Source of the DNA: Methanocorpusculum sp.
Lineage (GTDB): Archaea; Halobacteriota; Methanomicrobia; Methanomicrobiales; Methanocorpusculaceae
DNA: 5,293 nt
NCBI GenBank assembly: GCA_029987395.1
Contig: DALTVX010000117.1
Span: forward strand, 1 to 5,293
Direction of reading: 5' to 3'
In this document: positions 1 to 5,293 of the stretch, in pieces
Layout of the letters: the number at the start of each line of letters is the position of its first letter
How positions within the stretch are numbered: the stretch's first letter is position 1
Made by a program: the position numbers and the translations under genes
Notes under the pieces: model-generated
What the model was told of the DNA's origin: nothing
The model's database searches: none
What the model saw: only the letters and a program-made list of their open reading frames with translations

Positions 1-1109
1 CCGAAGTTTGGCACGATCGCTTTGTGGTGGACCTTCTTTGCTTCGGGGTACTGAACGAAGACCGTGTTTTTCTGACCTGAGACACGGGAGTGGGCCTTTA
101 GGTCATAGTCTGTTCTATCCGCGATACCGACGATCTCGACCCAGCCAAATCTGTCTGAAAGAGCCTCTGCGTCCCAGCAGTCTGTGGCATAGTGGGCACG
201 CTCATCAGGCATATGCTGCCGGAATCTGATCTTGGTCGGATCAAATCCGATGGTGGTCAGAATATCATGGGTCATTGCGACGTAATATGCGACATATTCG
301 TTTGCGATGACACCTTGATCGACCGCTTCCCGCATGGATTTTATGACAGCAGGCGTTTCCTTATCCTGCTGGTCGATGCCCCAGAGAGGCATTTTATAAT
401 CTGCGTACCTGGAGAAGTTTGGGTGATCTTTTTCTTCCGGGTGGACGAATATTTCAGCTTCTGCCTGGGTGAATTCCCGCAGACGGATCATACCCTGACG
501 AGGAGATATTTCATTTCTGTAGGATTTTCCGATCTGGACCGCTCCAAAGGGGAGGTGGTCACGATAGAATCTAAGAAGTCTTGAAAAATCCACGAACATA
601 CCCTGCGCCGTTTCCGGGCGGAGGTATCCTTTTCTCTGCCCGCCTGGGCCAATCGAGGTGGAGAACATGAGGTTGAAATCAAAGACGGCTACTTCGCCAA
701 GAACTTTTCCGCAGCCTGGGCATTCTTTGTCGATGAGGGCATCATGAAGTGCCTCTTTAGACATTGTTCCTGCATGCGGGATGCCAAATGCTTCGGCTAC
801 ATGGTCTGCCCGGAGGAATTCCTGACAGTGGGGACACTGAAACATTTTATCCGAGAATCCGCCGACATGTCCTGAAGCAATGTAGATCGGCTCGATACCA
901 ACGGTCGGGCACTCTATCTCGTAGTATCCTTCCTGAACTACGTAAAAGTGGCGCCAGATCGATTCGATACGGCGTTTGAGCATCGCTCCAAGGGGACCGT
1001 AGTCGATAAATCCGGCGACCGATCCATATATTTCAGAGGAAGGCCAGACAAAACCTCTTCTGCGTGCTAGTTCAATAACTTTTTCGTAGGTGTCTTCGTG
1101 TTCTGCCAT
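1..1109 (-). CDS. glyS: Glycyl-tRNA synthetase, archaeal/eukaryal alpha2 type (3' end beyond window)
   Basis: This class II enzyme charges tRNA-Gly with glycine in the cytoplasm, using ATP. The reverse complement gives 369 uninterrupted codons plus two bases running off the left edge. The N-terminus (YEKVIELARRRGFVWPSSEI, then a GPLG segment near 38-41) is typical of archaeal GlyRS. Two CxxC pairs (C92/C95 and C130/C133) look like a zinc-binding knuckle. RPETAQG lies at 164-170, class II motif 2 at about 192-216 (GKSYRNEISPRQG, then REFTQAE), and the conserved GIADRTDYDL at 328-337. Motif 3 and the anticodon-binding domain are missing only because the window ends; full archaeal proteins are roughly 570 residues. 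The ATG at 1109-1107 is the only likely start, since no ATG, GTG or TTG occurs in frame before an upstream stop near 1233. No Shine-Dalgarno is evident. It diverges from the gene at 1365. Identification is firm. Confidence 0.97.
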   Translation of the reverse strand, partial: MAEHEDTYEKVIELARRRGFVWPSSEIYGSVAGFIDYGPLGAMLKRRIESIWRHFYVVQEGYYEIECPTVGIEPIYIASGHVGGFSDKMFQCPHCQEFLRADHVAEAFGIPHAGTMSKEALHDALIDKECPGCGKVLGEVAVFDFNLMFSTSIGPGGQRKGYLRPETAQGMFVDFSRLLRFYRDHLPFGAVQIGKSYRNEISPRQGMIRLREFTQAEAEIFVHPEEKDHPNFSRYADYKMPLWGIDQQDKETPAVIKSMREAVDQGVIANEYVAYYVAMTHDILTTIGFDPTKIRFRQHMPDERAHYATDCWDAEALSDRFGWVEIVGIADRTDYDLKAHSRVSGQKNTVFVQYPEAKKVHHKAIVPNF

Positions 1110-1138
1110 AGGGATATCTGGATATTTATGGGGTTTGA

Positions 1139-1154
1139 ATCCATATAGAATATA
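1139..1154 (-). promoter_or_regulatory. Probable TATA box for glyS
   Basis: On the minus strand this reads TATATTCTATATGGAT. The CTATAT core is centred about 37 nt before the glyS ATG, so a start site 25-27 nt downstream would leave a leader of roughly 10 nt without a Shine-Dalgarno. The 9-mer TATATGGAT recurs at the opposite promoter (1311-1319), which supports both calls. A second AT-rich stretch (1121-1130) lies too close to the ATG to serve as a standard TATA box. Confidence 0.45.
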
Positions 1155-1180
1155 CTGTGTTTGTGGGTCTATCCTTTTGA

Positions 1181-1212
1181 CGTTTTGTCCAAGAGGGGCA
1201 GGGACAAAAACG
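1181..1212. repeat. Imperfect inverted repeat in the divergent spacer
   Basis: The left arm CGTTTTGTCC (1181-1190) pairs with GGACAAAAACG (1202-1212), giving ten base pairs with one bulged A and an 11-nt loop rich in G. It sits between the two divergent promoters, about 35 nt upstream of the glyS TATA element and 100 nt upstream of the one for the 1365 gene. A shorter inverted repeat follows: ATACC at 1235-1239 with GGTAT at 1249-1253. It could be an operator, a structured non-coding element or a decayed relic. No function is shown by sequence alone. Confidence 0.5.
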
Positions 1213-1307
1213 TTATTTTCGAAAATGGAATATCATACCGTTTTTGTTGGTATTAATTATTTGCATCATTGATTACTGGTACTTTGTTTCCTGCTTCAAG
1301 ACATAAA

Positions 1308-1319
1308 CATTATATGGAT
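1308..1319 (+). promoter_or_regulatory. TATA box for the 1365 gene
   Basis: CATTATATGGAT sits in an A-rich context (ATAAA just upstream, possibly part of a BRE). It is centred near 1314, so the predicted transcription start is around 1338-1342. That gives a leader of about 25 nt that includes the GGAG at 1350-1353. Confidence 0.6.
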
Positions 1320-1349
1320 AAAGATACATGTTGAAGGGATAGTCAAAAT

Positions 1350-1353
1350 GGAG
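1350..1353 (+). promoter_or_regulatory. Weak Shine-Dalgarno for the 1365 gene
   Basis: GGAG ends 11 nt before the ATG at 1365, a slightly long spacing. An ATG at 1348 overlaps it and opens a four-codon frame (M-E-R-Y-stop at 1360-1362) ending just before the real start. That mini-frame is probably chance. Confidence 0.4.
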
Positions 1354-1364
1354 AGATATTAGAT

Positions 1365-1976
1365 ATGGCACCAAAAAAGAGACAAAAGGATTTGATGCTG
1401 TTATTTTCCAATCTGACGCAGAAAACGAAGATTATCGAACCGATGAAGACACTTCACGGGACGCTTCGTGATCAGGATGCGGTAGAACGGGAAATAGCGC
1501 TGATCATGCGAGAGATTCAGGAACGCGGCTTTTTCAAGACAAAACTTGAACCGATCCAACTTGCGCGCCTGATAACCGCCTTCTATGCGGATAAAAATGA
1601 TACAGAGATCGCCCGGGAACTTGGCGATGAGAAATTGTCAAAAACTGTGGCACGAGCTCGTGTACAGTTGAAATTGTTCCGTGATCTGGATTTCAATATG
1701 CCATTCGATCAGGAACAGATGAAAACACTGATGAGTTCGGAGATGACGATGAAGGAGATATCCGAAGAGCTCGGCATCTCTCCAACAACTCTGCGTGAAT
1801 ACCGGCATGTGATCGAGCAGAAAAAGGATACAACACTCGATCCCTTCCTTGAGAGAATCAAAGATGTCATGGAAGATCGCGATCTAACGGAAAAAATGAC
1901 ATCCGGCCTTCAGCAGGATACGCTTGGCGAGTCCATCGATGTTGCCGAGTCAACCGATCTGACCGAGCTGAACTGA
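1365..1976 (+). CDS. Tandem helix-turn-helix protein, resembling haloarchaeal conditioned medium-induced protein 4
   Basis: This 203-residue soluble protein has no signal peptide or membrane segment. The N-terminus is basic (MAPKKRQKDL). A conserved-looking patch HGTLRD (31-36) is followed by a charged helix (38-55). The first probable HTH spans about 73-103 (DTEIARELG, then KTVARARVQL). The second, clearer HTH spans about 127-150 (MKEISEELGISPTTLREYRH). An acidic tail (155-203) follows and ends ESTDLTELN. The order of elements (GTL patch, F-rich helix, FY-DTEIA HTH, RDLDFNMPFD linker, second HTH, 'DLTE' tail) matches my memory of the haloarchaeal family called conditioned medium-induced protein 4; this is recollection, not an alignment. 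A role in DNA binding or transcription control is inferred from the HTH units. No partner or target is visible. It has its own promoter and diverges from glyS. The gene at 2014 starts 37 nt downstream but seems separately promoted. Confidence 0.85.
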   Translation: MAPKKRQKDLMLLFSNLTQKTKIIEPMKTLHGTLRDQDAVEREIALIMREIQERGFFKTKLEPIQLARLITAFYADKNDTEIARELGDEKLSKTVARARVQLKLFRDLDFNMPFDQEQMKTLMSSEMTMKEISEELGISPTTLREYRHVIEQKKDTTLDPFLERIKDVMEDRDLTEKMTSGLQQDTLGESIDVAESTDLTELN

Positions 1977-1981
1977 CCCTA

Positions 1982-1995
1982 TTCTTTTATTTTTT
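1982..1995 (+). terminator. T-rich tract: probable terminator of the 1365 gene, overlapping the next promoter
   Basis: TTCTTTTATTTTTT starts a few bases after the TGA at 1974-1976 and has no hairpin, which is the usual form of an archaeal intrinsic terminator. The same tract appears to supply the TATA-like element of the gene at 2014. Confidence 0.45.
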
Positions 1996-1998
1996 AAA
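1983..1998 (+). promoter_or_regulatory. TATA-like promoter of the UPF0173 hydrolase gene (leaderless type)
   Basis: The T/A tract TCTTTTATTTTTTAAA contains a TTTAT centre at about 1987-1988, some 27 nt before the ATG at 2014. The bases between (CGCTATTATCTAGAC) contain no Shine-Dalgarno. This is the geometry expected for a leaderless archaeal transcript, but the exact TATA element within the tract is uncertain. Confidence 0.4.
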
Positions 1999-2013
1999 CG
2001 CTATTATCTAGAC

Positions 2014-2679
2014 ATGCATATCAGATACCTTGGTCACTCCTGTTTTATTCTCGATGGTTCAAAGAAGATCCTGTTCGATCCGATGCCGATAGATGACCCC
2101 GCCTCCGTCAAAGCCGATCTAACGTTGCTTTCTCATGCACATGCCGATCATATTGGTACGTGCCCCGAAAATTTTTGCACCACGATCGCCATCCATGAGC
2201 TTTCCGGATACCTGAAATCCCTTGGTGTTTCGACGATCGGGATGAACATCGGCGGCTCGATCACGTGCGAGGGAATAACGATCCGGATGGTCCCGGCCCA
2301 GCACTCCTCCTCGATCCGCCAGCCTGATGGAACGAGTCTTTATATGGGTCAACCGTGCGGGTTTATTGTGGAAATGGACGGGCATGTGATCTATTATGCC
2401 GGAGACACGGGTCTATTTTCAGACATGAAGCTGCTCAAAGATCTCTACCATCCTGATATCGCGATCCTGCCGGCAGGAGGCCGCTATACGATGGGGCCTG
2501 AGGAATGTATGATTGCTGCAGAATGGATAGGTGCTAAGATCATGATCCCGATGCATGCAAATACCTTCCCGGAGATAGAACAGGATCTGGAAGCGTTGAA
2601 ATATGCGCTCGAGCTGACAACATCAGTCCGTGTGAAGATCATGCTGCCCGGGGAGTCTTTGGAACTTCCGGCAGAATGA
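2014..2679 (+). CDS. UPF0173-type metal-dependent hydrolase (metallo-beta-lactamase fold)
   Basis: A single metallo-beta-lactamase domain fills this 221-residue cytosolic protein, the normal length for UPF0173/YtkL-like hydrolases. Expected two-metal ligands are visible: HAHADH at 41-46 (the HxHxDH motif), H97 in AQHSS, D131 in YYAGDTG and H181 in PMHANTFPE. The start MHIRYLGHSCFIL and the end IMLPGE are family hallmarks. The family's substrate is unknown; many members are annotated only as hydrolases, and the fold also serves lactonases, nucleases and phosphodiesterases. The ATG at 2014 is favoured because the family motif begins immediately after it and a TATA-like tract lies about 27 nt upstream. 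Six cysteines (10, 50, 55, 85, 115, 165) are more than I would expect for this size but form no obvious metal motif. There is no functional tie to either neighbour: 37 nt separate it from the gene before and 64 nt from the gene after. Confidence 0.92.
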   Translation: MHIRYLGHSCFILDGSKKILFDPMPIDDPASVKADLTLLSHAHADHIGTCPENFCTTIAIHELSGYLKSLGVSTIGMNIGGSITCEGITIRMVPAQHSSSIRQPDGTSLYMGQPCGFIVEMDGHVIYYAGDTGLFSDMKLLKDLYHPDIAILPAGGRYTMGPEECMIAAEWIGAKIMIPMHANTFPEIEQDLEALKYALELTTSVRVKIMLPGESLELPAE

Positions 2680-2710
2680 CCCTCTGAGTGTGCTCGTCAA
2701 ATCCACACAT

Positions 2711-2722
2711 TCTTTAAAATAA
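2711..2722 (+). promoter_or_regulatory. TATA box of the ABC importer operon (leaderless type)
   Basis: TCTTTAAAATAA has its TTTAAAATA core centred at 2717, 27 nt before the ATG at 2744. No Shine-Dalgarno precedes that ATG, so transcription probably begins at or within a base or two of the start codon. A small palindrome, TACTAGTA (2729-2736), lies between this box and the ATG. Confidence 0.55.
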
Positions 2723-2743
2723 AAAACCTACTAGTACATAGTT

Positions 2744-3871
2744 ATGAAAAATGATGGAGCTAGTAACACCAAAACAACACGTCTCTATCATACTATACAG
2801 AAACGTAAAATTCTTGTTTTGGTTGCACTTTCCATAATCCTTATTTTCGTCTCCCTTCTCGCGATCGGAATCGGTTCAGTGTACATCCCGCCTGGGGACG
2901 TTCTTTCAGTATTTGGTCATGCCCTTTTCCCGGGCATCATTGACTCGCCGGATGGCGGCATGGCAGATCTGATCGTCATAAACTTCCGTCTTCCACGGAT
3001 CCTGCTTGCCATACTTGCGGGTGTTTCCTTGGCAACTGCCGGAGCTGTCATGCAGGGGCTGCTTCGAAACCCGCTTGTCAGCCCGTTCACCCTTGGTCTT
3101 TCCTCGGCGGCATCCTTTGGCGCCGCTCTTATCATCGTGCTCGGCCCGGCGATCTTCGGCTCGCTCTTTGCAGGGACGGTCATTCTTTTAGGCGTTACCT
3201 TCTCCGTCAAGTCTGGTCTTCTCATCATCTCGGCCTTCATCTTCGGCTGGCTAAGTGTGATCCTCGTCTATCTCATATCCCGAACGAAACACACATCCCA
3301 GGCGATCATGATACTTGCCGGAGTGGTGATCGGCTACCTTTTCCAGGCCGGGTTGCTTGGCCTCAAGTATATCTCCAACGACGAAGCTCTTCGGGATATC
3401 GTCACCTGGCTCATGGGAGGGATGTGGGGTGCGACCTGGCAGGCTATCGCAATTCTATTTCCGATCGTCATCATCTGTTTTTTTCTTGTCGAACGAAGGG
3501 CCTGGGATCTAAACACGCTTTCCAGCGGCGATGACGTCGCGAAAAATCTCGGGATCAATGTTCAGCGGTTTAGGATCTCCGGTCTCCTGATTGTGAGCTT
3601 CGCTGCCTCGGCATGTCTTGCATTCACGGGGATCATTGGGTTTGTCGGACTCATGGCACCGCACATCTGCCGGATGCTCATTGGAAATGATTACCGGTAT
3701 CTTTTACCGGCTTCAGCTCTGCTTGGCGCACTCATTCTCCTCATCTCCGACACCGTTGCCCGTGTTATCCTTGCCCCGATCGAGATACCGGTCGGGATCA
3801 TCATGTACATCCTCGGCGGCCTCTTCTTCCTCTTCCTGATCACGAGAGGGCATGGGAGGTATCTTGCATGA
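2744..3871 (+). CDS. FecCD/BtuC-family ABC importer permease (metal-chelate or corrinoid type)
   Basis: This is the membrane subunit of a type II ABC importer; two copies normally form the channel for iron-chelates, haem or cobalamin. The 375-residue protein has a polar, basic N-terminus (1-22), then TM1 at about 23-44. Family signatures follow in order: FRLPR (81-85), GAVMQGLLRNPLVSP (100-114), GLSSAASFGA (118-127), ILAGVVIGYL (190-199), TWLMGG (221-226), the ATPase-coupling region around 262-271, FTGIIGFVGLMAPHICR (294-310) with G-NDYR-LLP (314-322), and EIPVGIIMYILGG (347-359). About ten helices are expected. It is longer than the 326-residue BtuC of E. coli, with extra sequence at 1-22, a loop near 61-78, and a longer hydrophobic stretch at 123-178. 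It is the first gene of the operon and its stop overlaps the ATPase start. The substrate cannot be read from sequence. Confidence 0.95.
   Translation: MKNDGASNTKTTRLYHTIQKRKILVLVALSIILIFVSLLAIGIGSVYIPPGDVLSVFGHALFPGIIDSPDGGMADLIVINFRLPRILLAILAGVSLATAGAVMQGLLRNPLVSPFTLGLSSAASFGAALIIVLGPAIFGSLFAGTVILLGVTFSVKSGLLIISAFIFGWLSVILVYLISRTKHTSQAIMILAGVVIGYLFQAGLLGLKYISNDEALRDIVTWLMGGMWGATWQAIAILFPIVIICFFLVERRAWDLNTLSSGDDVAKNLGINVQRFRISGLLIVSFAASACLAFTGIIGFVGLMAPHICRMLIGNDYRYLLPASALLGALILLISDTVARVILAPIEIPVGIIMYILGGLFFLFLITRGHGRYLA
3854..3860 (+). promoter_or_regulatory. Strong Shine-Dalgarno for the ATPase, inside the permease gene
   Basis: GGGAGGT ends 7 nt before the ATG at 3868. It lies within the last codons of the permease gene. 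Together with the ATGA overlap at 3868-3871 it indicates translational coupling and fixes the ATPase start. Confidence 0.75.
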
Positions 3872-4635
3872 ACATCTCGGTCGAGTCGGTCTCTCAAAAA
3901 TACGGCAGTCATGATGTTCTCCGTGACATCAGCTTCGAGTCAAAGTCCGGCGAGGTGCTCGCACTTCTAGGCCCAAACGGCTCGGGAAAATCCACGCTGA
4001 TCAAAACGATCGCTGATATTTTGACCCCGGCTTCTGGGTCCATCACGATAGACGGGATCGATGTGCAGAAGATCGACCCCATCGACCGTGCAAAGATGAT
4101 CGGTTATGTTCCCCAATATTTCCATTATACCCCATTCACCACCGTTCTCGACACCGTTCTTATCGGCCGCCGTCCGTACATGAGCTGGTCGGTCTCGAAC
4201 AACGACCTTGAAGTGGTCGACAACGCCCTTTCCACGATGAACATCACCGACCTCTCCGACCGGTTCGTCAACGAACTTTCAGGCGGCCAGAGGCAACGGG
4301 TGTTCATCGCCCGGGCACTTGCCCAGGACCCGTCCTTTTTCCTGTTCGATGAGCCGACAAGCTCCCTCGATCTCCGTCATCAACTTGAGACCGTCTCGAC
4401 CATGCGGGGGATAGTGCAGAAGGAAAGATCCGGCATGATCATCGCCCTGCATGATCTGAACCTGGCACTTCGCTATACCGACAAGGTCCTGCTACTCAAA
4501 GACGGAGCAATGTATGACTACGGGACCCCGTCAAAGGTCCTCACGACCGAATCCGTTCGCGAAGTCTACGGCGTACATGCTGAGTTTGTTGAAAATGAAC
4601 AGGGGAGATTCATTCTTTCCTATGCTCCATCATAG
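3868..4635 (+). CDS. FecE/BtuD-family ABC importer ATP-binding protein
   Basis: This 255-residue cytoplasmic ATPase powers the adjoining permease. All nucleotide-binding motifs are intact: Walker A GPNGSGKST (35-43), Q-loop Q83 in YVPQ, ABC signature LSGGQRQR (137-144), Walker B FFLFDEPT (157-164) with catalytic E162, D-loop SSLD (165-168) and switch histidine H195 in ALHDLNLA. The start (NISVESVSQKYG) and the tail with VLTTESVREVYGV (224-236) match the siderophore/cobalamin importer ATPases. The stretch TVLDTVLIGRRPYM (92-104) is typical of this subfamily. Its ATG overlaps the permease stop by four bases and is preceded by GGGAGGT. The next gene starts 9 nt after its TAG. Specificity (iron-chelate, haem, corrinoid) is not encoded in this subunit. 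Confidence 0.96.
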   Translation: MNISVESVSQKYGSHDVLRDISFESKSGEVLALLGPNGSGKSTLIKTIADILTPASGSITIDGIDVQKIDPIDRAKMIGYVPQYFHYTPFTTVLDTVLIGRRPYMSWSVSNNDLEVVDNALSTMNITDLSDRFVNELSGGQRQRVFIARALAQDPSFFLFDEPTSSLDLRHQLETVSTMRGIVQKERSGMIIALHDLNLALRYTDKVLLLKDGAMYDYGTPSKVLTTESVREVYGVHAEFVENEQGRFILSYAPS

Positions 4636-4639
4636 AGGT
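4635..4639 (+). promoter_or_regulatory. Shine-Dalgarno for the binding lipoprotein, overlapping the ATPase stop
   Basis: GAGGT begins at the last base of the ATPase TAG stop and ends 5 nt before the ATG at 4645. This supports that start and co-translation with the ATPase. Confidence 0.6.
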
Positions 4640-4644
4640 TTTTT

Positions 4645-5293
4645 ATGAAAAAAATTCTGATCATGTCGGGAGTCATCCTGACCATGCTTTGTGTCATCTT
4701 TGCCGCAGGTTGCATTTCCGACGAGTCGTCTGGAACTATTGTTATCACCAACTCGGATAAAACGACCGTGACGATGAACCAAACGGCTGAGCGTATCGTT
4801 CTGCTGAACTCGAACGCAGGAGAGATCCTGTATCTTTTAGGCGACGCTGACAAAGTTGTCGGTATCTCCCAGTCGATCGCGAACAATGCCGAGCAGAGAA
4901 AAATGTATCCTAACGCGACAATCGTTGGAGCATGGAACGAGCCGGATGTGGAGTATCTCACCTCTCTGGATGTTGATCTGGTGATCGGGTATGCGACCTC
5001 GAAGCCGAAGAACGCCGAGGTCCTCGCTTCTGCTGGTATCCCGATCGTGTATGTCGACTGTACCAAACCGGAAACGATGACACAGGACATCGTTGAGATC
5101 GGCAAGATTTCTGGCAACGTTGAACTGGCCGAGAAGATCGCAGATTATTATGACGAGGTCATCACCGAGGTGGAGTCCCGCGTCGCCCCGATATCTAGTA
5201 CTCATACGGTCTACGCTGAAAGCTACACGGCATACTGGGTCCAGGGAACGGATACGGGAATGGGGCAGCTGATAAAAATTGCCGGCGGACAAA
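4645..5293 (+). CDS. ABC importer substrate-binding lipoprotein, PF01497 type (3' end beyond window)
   Basis: This is the extracellular ligand-capture subunit of the operon. The plus strand gives 216 codons without a stop before the window ends. Residues 1-22 form a lipoprotein signal: MKKILIM, a hydrophobic core, then lipobox AAGC with C23 as the lipid-modified cysteine. A short Ser-rich linker follows. The periplasmic-binding fold begins near residue 32 (IVITNSDKTTVTM), then ERIVLLNSNAGEILYLLGDADKVVGIS at about 49-75. EPDVEYLTSLDVDLVIGY (99-116) and GIPIVYVD (130-137) are hallmark strands of the FecB/BtuF family. The last visible residues (GQLIKIAGGQ) match the family's interlobe region; the C-terminal lobe is missing only because of the window edge. 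It follows the ATPase by 9 nt with a Shine-Dalgarno overlapping the ATPase stop. The ligand is unknown: iron-chelate, haem and corrinoid are all possible. Confidence 0.93.
   Translation, partial: MKKILIMSGVILTMLCVIFAAGCISDESSGTIVITNSDKTTVTMNQTAERIVLLNSNAGEILYLLGDADKVVGISQSIANNAEQRKMYPNATIVGAWNEPDVEYLTSLDVDLVIGYATSKPKNAEVLASAGIPIVYVDCTKPETMTQDIVEIGKISGNVELAEKIADYYDEVITEVESRVAPISSTHTVYAESYTAYWVQGTDTGMGQLIKIAGGQ

Noticed and set aside
8..584. Plus-strand open frames of 73 and 130 codons at 8-229 and 192-584
   Set aside because: They run antisense to glyS, whose minus-strand frame is uninterrupted and rich in family motifs. They resemble no family and have no promoter or Shine-Dalgarno.
764..979. 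Plus-strand 71-codon open frame
   Set aside because: Antisense shadow of the zinc-knuckle region of glyS, with no supporting signals.
1090..1272. A 60-codon plus-strand frame starting inside glyS and covering part of the divergent spacer
   Set aside because: It needs a GTG start with no Shine-Dalgarno or upstream TATA box, crosses the glyS promoter and the inverted repeat, and has a composition typical of non-coding DNA.
1348..1362. Four-codon upstream frame (M-E-R-Y-stop) just before the 1365 gene
   Set aside because: Too short to judge and overlaps the weak Shine-Dalgarno; an attenuation role would need evidence of conservation.
1110..1364. A T-box or other riboswitch ahead of glyS
   Set aside because: The probable glyS leader is only about 10 nt, and T-boxes are a bacterial system. 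The hairpin lies upstream of the TATA box, so it would not be in the glyS transcript.
2680..2743. A cobalamin riboswitch before the importer operon
   Set aside because: Only 64 nt separate the genes and the transcript appears leaderless, so there is no room for such an element.
2917..3912. Several 60-107 codon frames on both strands within the permease gene
   Set aside because: Shadows of a permease gene with complete family signatures; the antisense ones are Arg/Ser/Pro-rich, as expected from the complement of hydrophobic codons.
4620..5292. Minus-strand open frames of 165 and 151 codons under the lipoprotein gene
   Set aside because: The plus frame has a lipobox, an operon position and FecB/BtuF-type motifs. 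The antisense frames have no recognisable domain.

Overview
The window reads as an ordinary chromosomal segment of a methanogenic archaeon. Methanomicrobiales is the best guess, perhaps Methanocorpusculum-like; this comes from protein resemblance and gene style, not from a search. The archaeal signs are an archaeal/eukaryal-type glycyl-tRNA synthetase, TATA-box promoters, two genes with no Shine-Dalgarno whose TATA-like element lies about 27 nt before the ATG (leaderless style), and a small DNA-binding-type protein resembling a haloarchaeal family.

Layout. Bases 1-1109 (minus strand) hold the first 369 codons of glycyl-tRNA synthetase; its C-terminal third lies beyond the left edge. A 255-nt AT-rich divergent spacer (1110-1364) carries the promoters of glyS and of the next gene, which share the 9-mer TATATGGAT, plus an imperfect inverted repeat. 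Bases 1365-1976 (plus) encode a 203-residue protein with two probable helix-turn-helix units, resembling haloarchaeal 'conditioned medium-induced protein 4'. Bases 2014-2679 (plus) encode a compact metallo-beta-lactamase-fold hydrolase of the UPF0173 type, read from its own probable leaderless promoter.

From 2744 to the right edge lies a metal-chelate type ABC importer operon: a FecCD/BtuC-family permease, a FecE/BtuD-family ATPase overlapping it by ATGA, and a substrate-binding lipoprotein cut by the window end after 216 codons. The lipoprotein would capture an iron-chelate, haem, corrinoid or similar ligand outside the cell and pass it to the permease dimer, which the ATPase drives. The exact ligand cannot be read from the sequence.

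I see no tRNA, rRNA, CRISPR array, insertion sequence, phage gene or clear novel system. The most interesting items are the regulator-like tandem-HTH protein, the hairpin-forming repeat in the divergent spacer, and a strong excess of GATC in the coding DNA.
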